Origin: Labyrinthula sp. Ha
Lineage: Eukaryota; Sar; Bigyra; Labyrinthulida; Labyrinthulaceae
Length of the DNA: 64,000 bases
NCBI GenBank assembly: GCA_015227615.1
Contig: JAALGZ010000014.1
Coordinates: forward strand, 1-64,000
Reading direction: 5' to 3'
Under the pieces are notes generated by a model. The model worked only from the letters and a program-made list of their open reading frames with translations. It had not been told where the DNA came from and searched no databases. Numbering within the stretch: the first letter of the stretch is position 1; every line of letters starts with the position of its first letter. Below, piece after piece: positions 9,594 through 20,920 of the stretch. The translations under genes were made by a program, and so were the position numbers.

Positions 9594-10544
9594 ATGTCAA
9601 GACAACTTTCTTACTCTAGAAAATATAGAGAAAAAAAACTTAAAGAAAGAAAATATCAGGTCTTTAGAAATGCAAAGTTGAAGCAAGATATTGTATCTCT
9701 AACCCTTGAAAAAGAAAAATTAACTAATTTATTCAACAAAGTATGTGAAACAAAAAATTGTGCTTTCAAATGGAGTTCTTACTATACTGAAACTCAGAAT
9801 AATCTGTTAAGAAAGATTGTCTTTAATCAAAGGTGTCTTCGAGTTATCTTGAAAAAGTGCGCAGAGTTTGATTCCAACGTATCTCCTTTTCTTATATTAA
9901 AAGTTATCCAAAAAATAGCAAGGGTTTCAAAATGTCGGATAATTAATCCAAACAATTATCTTCAAAGCTCGTTTTCTTCTCTCTATTCCAATGAAAAAGA
10001 GAGTTCAGCCACTAAGAAAAAACTAAAATTCTTCCTTAAGAAAGTAAATTTTAGAGCCTCTGTTTCAAACGTCTGTGTAAATAAAAAAGTATTTCAGGTA
10101 AGATGTGAAGTATTCGAAGTTAAGCTGCAAAAAATAGTAAATTCCTTTTGGAATGATATTTCCTTAGTTTCAAACAACAAATTGAATTTTGAAGAATATA
10201 GCAGACTAAGACTATCTGAACAGCATCTGAGGAATTTAAGTATTTTAACTTCCTGTTCTCTACCATTTAGAGATATAGAGTTGACTAAAATGAGTGATTG
10301 TTCCGAATTTAACTATTTGTGCAAGATTTTACAGCATAATCGGCACATTTTTTACTTGACCATGTGTTGCGTAAAGATTAACGATAGCACTTCAGAAACT
10401 TCAATTCTTGAGCCTATTACAATAGTTCAGTTTCAACTGAACGCCGTAGAAAAGTACAAGGTAGAAATTATTTATTGTAGCGACTTTGTCAGTCCAGCTA
10501 TATCTTCTAATCGTTTTGTTTCTTTCTTTAATTGTATAGAATAA
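9594..10544 (+). CDS. bZIP-like protein, possible transcription factor
   Basis: A 316-residue protein with a very basic N-terminus (YSRKYREKKLKERKYQVFR, about residues 7-25) that runs into a helix with regularly spaced Leu and Ile (LKQDIVSLTLEKEKLTNLF). This arrangement resembles a short bZIP domain: a basic DNA-binding helix followed by a leucine zipper. The remaining 260 residues have no recognised domain; a large C-terminal part of unknown function is also common in oomycete and other stramenopile bZIP proteins. The conserved Asn of classical bZIP basic regions is not evident, so DNA binding is inferred. The gene reads in the same direction as eIF2B epsilon, which starts 98 bases downstream. 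It could instead be a coiled-coil protein of another kind. Confidence 0.45.
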   Translation: MSRQLSYSRKYREKKLKERKYQVFRNAKLKQDIVSLTLEKEKLTNLFNKVCETKNCAFKWSSYYTETQNNLLRKIVFNQRCLRVILKKCAEFDSNVSPFLILKVIQKIARVSKCRIINPNNYLQSSFSSLYSNEKESSATKKKLKFFLKKVNFRASVSNVCVNKKVFQVRCEVFEVKLQKIVNSFWNDISLVSNNKLNFEEYSRLRLSEQHLRNLSILTSCSLPFRDIELTKMSDCSEFNYLCKILQHNRHIFYLTMCCVKINDSTSETSILEPITIVQFQLNAVEKYKVEIIYCSDFVSPAISSNRFVSFFNCIE

Positions 10545-10571
10545 AAACAAAGTAAAGATTTTCTCGTCTCA

Positions 10572-10581
10572 AATTGCCCAA
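10572..10581. promoter_or_regulatory. AATTGCCCAA motif, copy 2
   Basis: Second copy of the motif at 2051-2060, about 60 bases before the eIF2B epsilon start codon. Confidence 0.3.
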
Positions 10582-10617
10582 AATATTTTCTCCATAGTTT
10601 CTTGGAAATTTCTACAC

Positions 10618-10633
10618 TGGGCCATGTAGCCCA
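10618..10633. promoter_or_regulatory. GGGCC-type palindrome upstream of eIF2B epsilon
   Basis: TGGGCCATGTAGCCCA is a near-perfect inverted repeat ending 9 bases before the eIF2B epsilon start codon. Related palindromes lie upstream of EBP1 (14365-14376) and of the MscS-type channel (61077-61094). It may be a shared promoter element or a site in the 5' leader. Confidence 0.35.
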
Positions 10634-10642
10634 ATAAAGATA

Positions 10643-12928
10643 ATGAAAAAGGAAAGGCTTCAAGCAGAAGAAGTGTTACAAGCAGTCATTCTATGCTCTG
10701 ATTTAACAAAATCTGTGCTGAATCCAATTTCAAAAAATCGACCATCGTTTTTGTTGCCTTGTTTAAACTCAACTCTCCTTGGATACACCTTAGATTTCCT
10801 CCTCTACAACAACGTTCGAGAAATTTTTCTGATTTGTTCAAGTTATGCACCTCAGTATGAAACATATATCCAAGATAACTTTTCACCCTTTGGAAAATCT
10901 TATTCAAAGTTAGTTAAGGTTATTTCTTCTTCTTTTATTTCAACTCCAGGAGAAGCTCTTAGAGAACTGGATTCTCTTGGAAAAATTCGTAGTGATCCGT
11001 TTATTTTGCTGAACGGACCAATAATTGCAAACATAAAGTTGCAGATTCCCCTTTCTTTACATAAAAATAGAAGAAGAAAAGATAAAAACTGTATTATGTC
11101 AACAATTTTTATTGAAGAAGATAAGCACTATGATTCTGCTAAGTCTTTGGAGAATGATCTTGTGATTGTATTGGATAATTCAAACGGACAATTATTACGT
11201 TATGAAAATACAAGTACGGATGAAACAATATTTTTTCCTAATTTTGATTCCTTGAAATACAATAGAGATCAAGTAATAAGATATGATCTTTATGACACAC
11301 ATATAGATTTATGTTCACCTGAAATGTTACTTGAAGTTGCTGGGAATTATGATTATCAATATCTTAGAAAAGACTATTTGCATAATGAAGTACAAAATAA
11401 TGATCTTGGATTTAAATTCTTTAGCTATGTTTATAAACCCGTTCCTCATGAGACTGTTGAAGAGCATCCAACTTGTACATATGCCCAAAGAGTAACTGAT
11501 TTTTTCTCTTACCAGAAAGCGCTGAATGCCATCCTCGCTAGAAAAACATATCCCCTAGTTGCGGATAATAGTCACTATTGTACGTGCTCGTTCGAATCAG
11601 ATCTTTCAATGATTTATGAGTCTAACTCTTTGAATGAAGATAATTTAAATTATGCAAAGTTCGAAGGTAATTGTTTTGTAGGTGCTAAGTTCTTGGCTGA
11701 ATTTGGATCGAAAGTCTCGAACTCTGTTATAGGAAATGACTGCCTTGTGGCACAGGGTTCTCAAATTTTAAATTCTGTCCTTGGGAATGAGGTTAAACTT
11801 GGGGAAAACGTAAAGATTCTGAAATCTTTAATAGGGGAAGAGGTAGAAATAGCTGAAAATTGCATAATTGAAGAATACTGTGTTATTGGTTCCGGGATTA
11901 AAATAAGCGAAGGAACTAGAATCTCAAGTTTCTCTATCCTAATAAGTGATCCGGAGAATGACTATAACTATAAAGAAGTTAAATTAGAGGTTGATGATAT
12001 GCAGGACGATGATGAAAATGAAGAAAAGATTTTTCTTCAGAATGATGGTTTCGTTCCAGGATGGGCTTTGAGTTCATTTCAGGAAATTCTGGAGCAATCT
12101 TTGAAATTAAACAAGAATCAAGTCGCAAAACAGTATAACCAAATAAAGAATTTCAGTCCTGCTAGGTTAAGAAAGTCAAAGCAAGACAGATTTTCAGACG
12201 GAACAATTTTAAAATATGATTTTGATTTGAATGAATTGGATGATGACGAAAATGATGATGACAAAAATCAAAAATTTGTTCTTGGAATCAAGCACATTTT
12301 CGATGAAATTGTTCAAACCGATGAAGAAAGAAAAACTAGTGTTATTGCGGACAACTTTCTATTAGAACTGAATTGTTTCAAGTACGCCGAGAACCGAACA
12401 ACTTTGGATTCTTTTGCATCTTATTTTCCTTTTGTATTATCTGAAGGGTTCAGAGATCAAAATTTGCAGAAACACCTAAGGTTTTGGAAAACTACTCTGC
12501 TTTCAATTCTAAACCAAGATGGCAAAAAAGGTGAAGAGATTAAACTTTCTCTTTTTGATTCGCTAGAGTTTTTTTTTGTTTTTGGTGCAAACTCGGTAGA
12601 GTCAGGTCAATTTCATCTTGACCTTCTTTCTAAATCAGAAATCGAGGCGGAGCAAATTCCAAAAAAAATATCTGAACAAGGTTCTCATTTTCCAAAGTTT
12701 TTGCTTGAAATGCTAATTTTTTTTGATGAAACAGAAATTCACTTAGATGAAACTTTGGGACACTGGTTCAGAACTAGAAGCTTAGAAAGTTCAAAACGAA
12801 GATTTCCTTCTGTGCCAAATTTCTTAGTTAGTCTTGATCTTACGAAGAAAATTGTTCAATCTAAACTTGAGGAAGAATCTGACTCATCAGGTTCTGAAGA
12901 AGAAAGTAGTGAAGAAGAAGAAACTTAA
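10643..12928 (+). CDS. EIF2B5: Translation initiation factor eIF2B, epsilon subunit
   Basis: eIF2B exchanges GDP for GTP on eIF2 in the cytosol; the epsilon subunit carries the catalytic end. The 761-residue protein has the expected order: a nucleotidyltransferase-like N-terminal domain (LQAVILCSD, then RPSFLLPCLNSTLLGYTLDFL), a left-handed beta-helix built of hexapeptides at about 334-430 (SVIGNDCLVAQGS, SVLGNEVKLGENV, SLIGEEVEI), and a C-terminal W2/HEAT domain at about 548-745. It ends in an acidic Ser/Glu tail. The W2 domain separates epsilon from gamma. The gene shows no intron. Its stop codon is 7 bases from the stop of EBP1 on the other strand, so the two transcripts must overlap or share an end region. 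Confidence 0.92.
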   Translation: MKKERLQAEEVLQAVILCSDLTKSVLNPISKNRPSFLLPCLNSTLLGYTLDFLLYNNVREIFLICSSYAPQYETYIQDNFSPFGKSYSKLVKVISSSFISTPGEALRELDSLGKIRSDPFILLNGPIIANIKLQIPLSLHKNRRRKDKNCIMSTIFIEEDKHYDSAKSLENDLVIVLDNSNGQLLRYENTSTDETIFFPNFDSLKYNRDQVIRYDLYDTHIDLCSPEMLLEVAGNYDYQYLRKDYLHNEVQNNDLGFKFFSYVYKPVPHETVEEHPTCTYAQRVTDFFSYQKALNAILARKTYPLVADNSHYCTCSFESDLSMIYESNSLNEDNLNYAKFEGNCFVGAKFLAEFGSKVSNSVIGNDCLVAQGSQILNSVLGNEVKLGENVKILKSLIGEEVEIAENCIIEEYCVIGSGIKISEGTRISSFSILISDPENDYNYKEVKLEVDDMQDDDENEEKIFLQNDGFVPGWALSSFQEILEQSLKLNKNQVAKQYNQIKNFSPARLRKSKQDRFSDGTILKYDFDLNELDDDENDDDKNQKFVLGIKHIFDEIVQTDEERKTSVIADNFLLELNCFKYAENRTTLDSFASYFPFVLSEGFRDQNLQKHLRFWKTTLLSILNQDGKKGEEIKLSLFDSLEFFFVFGANSVESGQFHLDLLSKSEIEAEQIPKKISEQGSHFPKFLLEMLIFFDETEIHLDETLGHWFRTRSLESSKRRFPSVPNFLVSLDLTKKIVQSKLEEESDSSGSEEESSEEEET

Positions 12929-12935
12929 ACTTAAA

Positions 12936-14320
12936 TTACTCTGCACTCTCAGCGGTCGCAGCGACTTTCTTCTTTTTTTTCTTTTTCTTCTTTTTCATGC
13001 TTCGTTTAAGTACTTCTTGAATACTTTCATCAGAATCAACCTCAGTTTGTTTACCTGATTTAAACTTCTCTTTCAATCCTACCAAATATTGGGAGCCTGT
13101 TAATTCAACACCAGTAATCTTAAGAGTCTGACTCGGCATAACTAAGAGTGTACACTTGAAATGAATGGTTTTTTCTCCTTCCTTTTCACTCAACACAGGA
13201 TAACTATGAACAAGTTGATGTCTTACACATTCGACAATACCCATTTTACTTTGTCTTTCGTCCTTTGGATTAACCTGCCTCAAAGTAAATGGAAAAGTAC
13301 TAAAATTCTTGGAAATTTGACCGAACACGATTTTTGACGATTTGAGTTTCATAATATATGAAGTTTCGAGAGCTCGTTTAAATACACAAGTTCTTTCTTC
13401 TCTCTGTGTAGGTTTACCTTCACCAGTACTCAAAGCAATATCAATCGTATATACTTGATTCACTTCAAATTCGAACTCATCCACTTTATTATCAGAATCC
13501 TCTTTTTGTATAATGACGTCATTACCATCAATAACAAATCTAAACAATAAAAAACAAACTTTTTGTAAACTGATTCTTGACATAAAAACATTTATTTAAA
13601 CAAGTGCCCATGCAGAGAACAAAATATATTCGCCTTAATGTGGATCGATAGAAACAAAAATTCCTCGAAGGAAACAGGCAAAAAAAGTTTCAAAGAACCA
13701 TCTCAAACAAAAATTATATACTGTTTCATCTGATGCATCAAAACTCCTTGAACAGTAGACACTCCAAACTTTTCAGCTATTTTATTTATCATCTTGGTAA
13801 CCTCTGAGTTTTTTGTACCTGGTTTAACCATTCGACATGCAGCTTCAAACGCAGTGTATCCAGCTACAAACAGATCAGCAACTCTTCCCTCAACAACTTC
13901 TTGTTCTTCTTCATCTTTTTCTTCTCCTTTTTCACCTTCTAGAATGAAAGAATGCGCAACAACAGCAGGGAACCCATCTATGTGCACTCCTAAGTCAATC
14001 TTCACTAAGTCTCCTTGCTTGAAGTCAATAGATTCAGAGGCAAGTGGTGAATAATGACATAAAATGTTATTTAAGCTGATACAAGTTGGAAAAGCAACTC
14101 CTTTTTCTATTTCTTTGTTTTTGAACACGGATTCGCATTGTTTGTTTATAAGAGTGTCTCCCAATTGACACGCCGAAACAACTTTTTGTCCAGGTTTGCA
14201 GTACCGAATAAGACCATTCAATGCTTTATTTGCTATATCAGCCGCGACTTTGTATTTATCTACAACTGAGGAGTCAGAGAGATCAGTTGGTGCGAGAGAT
14301 TCTTCTTCTACCTCACTCAT
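12936..14320 (-). CDS. PA2G4: EBP1/PA2G4-like protein (methionine aminopeptidase fold), two exons
   Basis: Exon 1 is 14320-13722 and exon 2 is 13539-12936, joined across a 182-base intron (13721-13540) with GTATAT donor and TTTAG acceptor. Splicing restores HQMKQ-FVIDG, matching HQLKQHVIDG of the animal protein, and gives about 400 residues. EBP1 has the pita-bread fold of methionine aminopeptidases without the activity and works in ribosome biogenesis, on ribosomes near the tunnel exit and in growth control. Visible markers include KVAADIANKAL, KIDLGVHIDGF, SSGEG-like STGEGK, MGIVECVRHQL and a Lys-rich C-terminus (ten Lys in a row). An acidic insert (EKGEEKDEEEQE) lies near residue 130. It lies tail to tail with eIF2B epsilon. 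Confidence 0.94.
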
Positions 14321-14364
14321 TTCACTTTTATTGGATGATATTTTTAGCCGTTTGAATACTTCAG

Positions 14365-14376
14365 GGCCATATGGCC
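14365..14376. promoter_or_regulatory. GGCCATATGGCC palindrome upstream of EBP1
   Basis: A perfect 12-base palindrome 45 bases before the EBP1 start codon, preceded by AGG. It resembles the palindromes at 10618-10633 and 61077-61094. A promoter role is inferred from position. Confidence 0.35.
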
Positions 14377-14396
14377 ATTTAACTTGTGCAATTTAA

Positions 14397-17300
14397 TTGA
14401 TTGAAGTTAACCAATCATTGAAAGAGTACTCTGGAAAGCTTTTCCTCCCTGTTTTACCCTCTAGTATGACTTTGAGCTAAGAAGACGGAAAAACATATGG
14501 TGTTACCAAATATTTTTTTTGAAAAGAATGGTTTGTAAATATGCTGAAATTCTGGGAAATAATAAGGAAGAAACATTTAATCAAATGTCCGCGCAACCAA
14601 TATGATGCTGAAGTTCTTCCTCGTGATTTATTTACTGCATAACTTGTCACGATTGCATATGGTTTTCGTTTCTGTTTTATTTTTAGGGCAGGAATATATT
14701 TTGCGTTGCTTTACTCCAACAGTTAATGCTAAGGGTTTATTTTTTGATTTTTTTTTTACTTGTCACCATGAATACAGTTTTTTCTACAGATTAGAACTTC
14801 ATTTGAAGCCATTAACGGTTAGCTATATAATAATTAAATTTTTCTATAGTCATTTTTTACATACAAGCTATCTTGTTCAATTTAATCAGGAAGTAGAGCT
14901 CTTCGTAGAATTTTTCCGTGTTCATCAATGCGTTTTCCACAGGCTGATATCTAAGCAATGCAAAAGATTCTGTTACTTCCTTTTTCAAGATCTTCCTTTG
15001 CATCACTTTCCCTTCTTAAGAGATTATTTTGTCTAAAAAGTATATGTTAAGGTCTATATTATCACGCTATCTACTCAGAAAAGCGCTTGTAAAAAGATAG
15101 TGAGATCTGCCTCTTGGTATAGCTTTGACATGCTTGAGGTGTAAAATAACCTTCATTTCAGTTTTGAAATTTCTTTAAATGTTGATACATAAAGAAAATA
15201 CCATATGACCTGCCGAGAACTTGCATTAACCTCTAACTAGCTGCGTAAACATATCAGCGTGTGCTCAGTTCAGAATTTATTTGAATATCTTGGATTCAAA
15301 AGCTTTAACTTTGTATCCACAATATTTAGTGCAAAAACTCAAGTGCTACATGACTATTATTTTTTACCTACTTAGGTAGAGTATCCAGAATTAATTCTAT
15401 AATGTTATCTTTTCTGTTTGCTTGCAAAAATTTCAGCGTGTTGCGGTTGAAGTAGTTTATTTTTCTTCATTTACTAGCCTCTCACTAACTTCCTCATTTA
15501 AGAAAATAATGTTTAATTTGAATATTAATTACTTACCTCTACTATTTCATTTATATAGACTTTAAAGTTTCTATTGCTCAATTCTATGTAGTGAATTTTT
15601 TAATTGGCTTAGTTATTAATAGTTAAGAAATCTGGTTTGCCTTGTTCACAGGATACAAGAAAATTCTACGTATATTCTCCGCTTCCAACAAGTCTGGCTT
15701 TTTTGGATACCTTTGTATGCTCTTCCAATAACTATAAGTTATCAAATCATTTTTACCTGACTCTAAGAGTTTCAGAGGCTAGAAACAATTGCTATTTGTT
15801 AATATGTATCATTGAGCTTAATGGCTAACTGATGCATTGAATACGACAAGCTTCTTAGAGCAAGCTGAAGAAGACATCAAACAAGTGCGAAGGGTAAATA
15901 ATAGCACTGTCACGACATTTCCTTTTTTAATGGATGATGCCATATGTTGAAATGAGGCCTATACTTGAACGCATTGACACATCTAGACTAATCGTATCTT
16001 TCCTATACATACTGGGAAATTGTCCGTCTTCAGCGAATGTCTAAATATGCAAAAGGAAACACTATTAAAATCATATAGTGTTTTTTTATTCATCCAAAAT
16101 GATCATACATTAAGGGTAGAGTGGATTATTACATTTTATGAATATTTCCTGGCCTGTAGTTTTCCATGGTACATGTTATATGGTTTGAACTGTCCGCAGT
16201 CAATTAATTGAAAGCTAAACATCCTTGTTCATCCCCTACTCTTGTCAAGGGAAAGGCGTTATATACTCTTCGCTGTTTGATTTGAAATGACAAAATAAAT
16301 TTCATTAGCTACTTTATTCTGAGTAGATGGAAAGTGACTAAAAGTACTACAAGTACTCAAGACTAAGATTATTTTTCCTTTGCAGTGACTATAAAGTCCT
16401 CTATGTTTTTCTTTAAATTAGTTGTTTACATCTCAGAATCCAGGAGCAGCCCTTTAGGCCAATGAACTGGTAAGTATTATCACTGAGTTCCCTAATGATT
16501 TAAATATTTCCATGGTTCTGGAATATTGAGATGCTGAAGCTTACTATTTTCCTACAGATAATTGATTTATAGACCTAGTAAGGTTACGCCAATACATAGA
16601 AATAAAATATCCGAATATCCCCCGTGGTAGCTTGAGTAATAAGAAAGTCTCTTTCACTGATACAAATATTCTGCAGTCAACTGTTAACCATACCTAGTTC
16701 TTGATTCTTATTGCAGGATTGTAAGAACATCGAAAACATCAATTATAGCTATATTAACCCAGGTATACTGGTGTTCTAATCAGCTTTGTCAGATAATAAT
16801 TCTAAACAACTTCTTATCTCGGTACGTATATCTGTAAAATATTTTAAATATATAAAATAAGACTTAGGTTAAGAATATAAGCTCTAAGCTTTTAACCAGT
16901 TCCTGGGATCTTCTTTTTCTTGATAGATGATCCCAGGATTATTTTCAACAGTGGCATACATACTGGAATGTAGGTCTTATATGTTTTTAATCATTCTTAA
17001 TCGTCTTTAATGGTTTTGTGAAATCAATATATATTAAATTAATTTTTATCTTCTTAGGGGCAACTATTGATCTCCTAAAACACTTTAGGGTGTGAAAACA
17101 TTTCATGGCAGCCATCGCAGCAATATATGAAATTATTATATCGAAAACAGGAAAGGTAAGAGCATTCAAAGTTAATATTTACCAAGGTAAATAATTACAC
17201 TGGGTGGACAAGGAAGCTAACAACTGTAGTCTTGTTCTACAGGAATATTCAGAAAATTGTTAACTCTTTTCCTACCTGATATCATACAGGTTGGGAATTT

Positions 17301-19440
17301 TCTTCCCGGAATCCTGCAGTTTGCCAAGGTAAAAATATCTTAGCAGGTATTCATAGATTAAGTTCTGTTGGAAAAAAACAGGTTATGAACTAATGAAAAA
17401 GAATGCTACCTCAACGTATGGATTCTTACTTCTTAGTTTCTTGATGATCAGATACGAAGTTAGAGTTTACTAAATTATAGTCACAACAACTCTAGCACAA
17501 AAAATAAAGGAACAACAATAATAATAACAGAATTGAAAGAAACGAGAACTGAATATGGAAAAAGATACTTTGCTCGATGTATGCAAAAATGCGACTGATT
17601 AATATGCTCACAGCTGAATCAGAATTGATTTTTCATTCCAAACTTAGTTCATTCTGCAAAACCAACTTAATACCTTTGTATCTTCCCTGTCTAGGCACTT
17701 AGAGCCTATTACAGTCTCTACAATGTTATAAGCTGTATGCGAAAGATGTATATATACACATCTGGTGAACATGACTATAAAGCGGTCAGAGCCAAAGCAA
17801 TTTACCATAAGTAAAATAAAAGTTTTAGGCAGCAAGGGGCAATTAAGGGTAGTTAGAGAGTATTGATTACCACAGAAAATTGAACCTGGATATTAAGTCA
17901 AAGGTATCAGAGCTCTAGAAGCCGTTGGATGAGTGAAACAATTATAATTATTTAGCACATGGACTTTGCTGGTGGAATAACTAAAGCAATTCCATTAAGG
18001 TGCTATCTTTCAAGCATTCCAAAGGACCGGTTAGTTCTATAAATATACGCCAAGTAGAACTAGGGTACAGTAAGGTTGTTATGCTTTATCTTAGCTGGGT
18101 AAATCCCCGTAAAACGAGATTTTAACCTATCCTAGAGCACTATAGTTTTGCCAGTTCTTGCACAACTACCATATTTATGTGATTGCATAGATGAAAGTGA
18201 TAGAATAATCAAAATGAAAGACACGGATCATGAAAAAATGCATGTGAAAAACAGCAATATTCTTAACGTCAAGATTGTGCAGGAAAAGACACTCCACACC
18301 AGAATTTCTATAGTTACTAAATGGAAACCTAGTCAACCCTCTAGGAAGATTATAACGAGCTCCCTACAAAATTCTTACAACCTTATTTACATTTTTACAC
18401 TATGTTGCTTTTTCTGATGATTAATACAACTCATTCCAATTTTCATATAGCGGCATCTGACTGCTCACATACATCAACTTACGATTGAATTACAAGACAA
18501 CTCATATATTGGTTTTACATAAGGAAGCATGACCCTAATATTCTTGCTCTAAGGTTTGATAACAATTTTCCGCAATTTAGCATGATTTATAGTACAGTTT
18601 CAGTGGTAGCCAGAAAAATTTGTATGCGTTCACCCAAAAATCCACAGCCCATCATCCGTTTCGAGCAGCGAAAGCAATAAAAAGATAATTAAAATAGAGC
18701 ATCACGTGATGCATTGTGTTCAAACCAGTTATCCCTCTAATGAAAAATATAGGTGAACATATATTAAGTTTGACTCTGTGATTGATGAAAGCTCCGTATG
18801 AATTATCCAAGAACTTCCAGACAATCGAATTTAACTGTGGGCAATGAAAGCCCTTATGACAAGTTGTGCAACATTGATACAGAGATTCAACAGCTTCTCA
18901 TAGATTCCTTTTAACTCAAGATGATATCTTCTCTTAACCAATATCATCTATGTCTGAATATAGCCTTTCTTTCATTACGTAAAAAGTATTCTTTATGTTA
19001 CGTGCACTTAGCAGAGCTAAATACTGTGGTAAGGCAATATTGTGCTTAGCAGTACCGCAATAGTTCTGCTCCGTACATACAAAACATGTATCACGATTTT
19101 GAGAACCTAAAAATACGTTGCTGGTGTATAGCGCTTAGATTGCTCTGTAAACATTGACTTTTGCAGAAAATACTAAAGGTCTTAAGCAGCTTTCCTGATG
19201 TCAAGTGGATATAAAAGTAAAATGCAATATCAAATGATCCACACAATTAGGAAAATGTACATTTTTGCTAATTGAAACAACAAACTTTTCATAAAAATTT
19301 GAAAAACTCTATGATTAAAATTGCGTCCATATAAATCAAGAACTTCTACATTAGATAATTTATTTCTTAAAAATCTTAAGACGTCATTAATTGAGTATTA
19401 ACAATCAGTCCGAATTATTTAATCTCCGAGAATATTTTTA
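14397..19440. other. Gene-free stretch of about 5 kb
   Basis: No supported gene. Several open frames occur (the longest at 14602-15036) but lack family motifs and look like chance. Isolated segments resemble splice sites (for example a GTAAGT donor near 16471 and a TTTTCCTACAG acceptor near 16558), but the sequence between them carries stops in all frames. A 14-base palindrome containing CACGTG lies at 18699-18712. Confidence 0.5.
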
Positions 19441-19496
19441 TTCATACCTTTTTTTCTCTACAAACTCTTTATTCATAACTTATTTATCAAAAATCC

Positions 19497-20051
19497 CTAT
19501 AAATCATCATAATTTGGCTCAAACTTTGCTAAACTATCTACAGAAACTGTAGATTTTCTATTTCCATGTTCCTCTAACTCATTCAAAACATTAACTCCTT
19601 CTGCTTCAACTACATTATCAAGAACTATAGCTTCTGGAACTTCTCTCTTTCTTCTTATTATGACAAGGGATAAAATCCCAACACAAAGAACACCAATAAC
19701 AATACTCAGAAATAGAACCAAATCTGCTTCAGTCTCATCACCTTTATTTCCTCCAACTTCGTACTCAGGTAATGACGTAGATCCCAAAGTGCAACTGTTT
19801 CCCGACAAAAGTCCATCTTCAGCAGAACAGCAAATTGTTTCTCCAGAAAAAACAAAGGGTTGCTTATCAACGTTTCCAAGATTTTCTCCAACTTCACAGT
19901 CTTCTGAAGTGCAGGGAACATTTTGACATCCGTTGTTACACAGCTGAATATTGAACGTGTCATCGGAAATGATTTGAGCGCAGCAGGTTGCGCAGCATTC
20001 TTCACTTGTGCAAAAAGTTGTTTGTGCTTCTTGATTATTTAGTATCCGCAT
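19497..20051 (-). CDS. Small cysteine-rich single-pass membrane protein, paralogue A
   Basis: A 184-residue protein of the same family as those at 34778-35353 and 36235-36789. The N-terminal 75 residues carry twelve cysteines in the family spacing C-x4-CC-x2-CC, four single Cys, then CC-x9-C. One hydrophobic segment follows at about 111-131 (LVLFLSIVIGVLCVGILSLVI), then a basic stop-transfer RRKR and a cytoplasmic tail ending DSLAKFEPNYDDL. The tail matches that of paralogue B (VPEA, EEHGNR, VDSLA, DDL). No signal peptide is visible; a TTTCTAG acceptor-like site 13 bases before the ATG leaves room for an upstream exon. Function unknown; a surface or vesicle protein is likely. Confidence 0.6.
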   Translation of the reverse strand: MRILNNQEAQTTFCTSEECCATCCAQIISDDTFNIQLCNNGCQNVPCTSEDCEVGENLGNVDKQPFVFSGETICCSAEDGLLSGNSCTLGSTSLPEYEVGGNKGDETEADLVLFLSIVIGVLCVGILSLVIIRRKREVPEAIVLDNVVEAEGVNVLNELEEHGNRKSTVSVDSLAKFEPNYDDL

Positions 20052-20302
20052 TGCTGGCTTGAAACTAGAAATGGAAAGATAATACTATAAAAAAATATTA
20101 AGTCACTCTTGTTTGTATATTTAAAGTGGTTTCGTTTTGTTTGACCTGGTTTCTTCTTATCGTTTTTCATTCTGACTTGGGCTGTGTAAAATTAACAGCA
20201 TTATTTTAGTAAATGCGCTTATTAACAAAATTATCTATAACAAAAAGAAATTCTGTTAACTATCACATATTTAAATACAGTGTGTGTATTAGTAATACTA
20301 TT

Positions 20303-20312
20303 TTGGGCAATT
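20303..20312. promoter_or_regulatory. TTGGGCAATT motif, copy 3
   Basis: Third copy of the AATTGCCCAA motif, about 250 bases upstream of the cysteine-rich gene at 19497-20051. Confidence 0.25.
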
Positions 20313-20566
20313 GACAGGAAATTAGTGTATCGTCTTTTTATTGACATAATACCTATTGGATTAAAACCCACTTCAGGCCCAGTTTATTGAGGAACCGGGT
20401 TTTTTATACGTTGGCGGAATTAACATTACTCTTCCGTTAGGGATTCTAGGAAGATTTCGATGATTTGTACCAGTAGGGATTTGTAGTGGAATTCCATCAA
20501 ACTTAACGGAAACATAATAGCAGAACCTCAAAGCCCAACACTATGAACTACAGCCCATACTTGGAC

Positions 20567-20920
20567 AAAATATAGAGGGGGCGGGGGGAAAAGTGAAGTG
20601 CACTAGAAGATACCAAGTAAATATTAAAAGTTAAGAAATAGGAAAATGTACAGCTGTTTTGCCCTAGGATAGAGAGGAGCCTTTCATGTTCCCCGCTTCT
20701 TTAAAAATGGCCCCGATGACTCGGCCCTCGATGAAGATGAAGATGAATTTACAAACTTTTAAATGCCTTGAGCATAGATGTGCCTAAGTATGTATAAAAC
20801 TTAATTAAAGTGTTCTTTAGTAACGTGCTTAGAAGTTTAAGAAACTTAATTTTAAATAGTGAAATTGAGATGGTTTAGATTCGGTTTAAAATTAAAATTT
20901 ACGTGTTCCTGATGTAATCG
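20567..20920 (+). repeat. Dispersed repeat, copy 1
   Basis: This segment matches 55620-56000, the spacer of the large palindrome, in the same orientation. Shared blocks include AAATATTAAAAGTTAAGAAA, the TCCCCGC/CTTTAAAAATGGCCCC core and CTCGATGAAGATGA. The first 190 bases look about three-quarters identical and the rest is weaker. There is no coding potential. It is probably a non-autonomous transposon or an old repeat; its ends and any duplication were not resolved. Confidence 0.65.

Noticed and set aside
14602-15036. 144-codon open frame rich in Phe, Leu and His
   Set aside because: Composition is what chance gives in AT-rich DNA, no motif or neighbour support; the minus strand has a 49-codon frame here that is equally unsupported.
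16380-17340. Series of splice-site-like signals suggesting a many-exon gene
   Set aside because: Candidate exons contain stops in all frames and no protein motif could be read.
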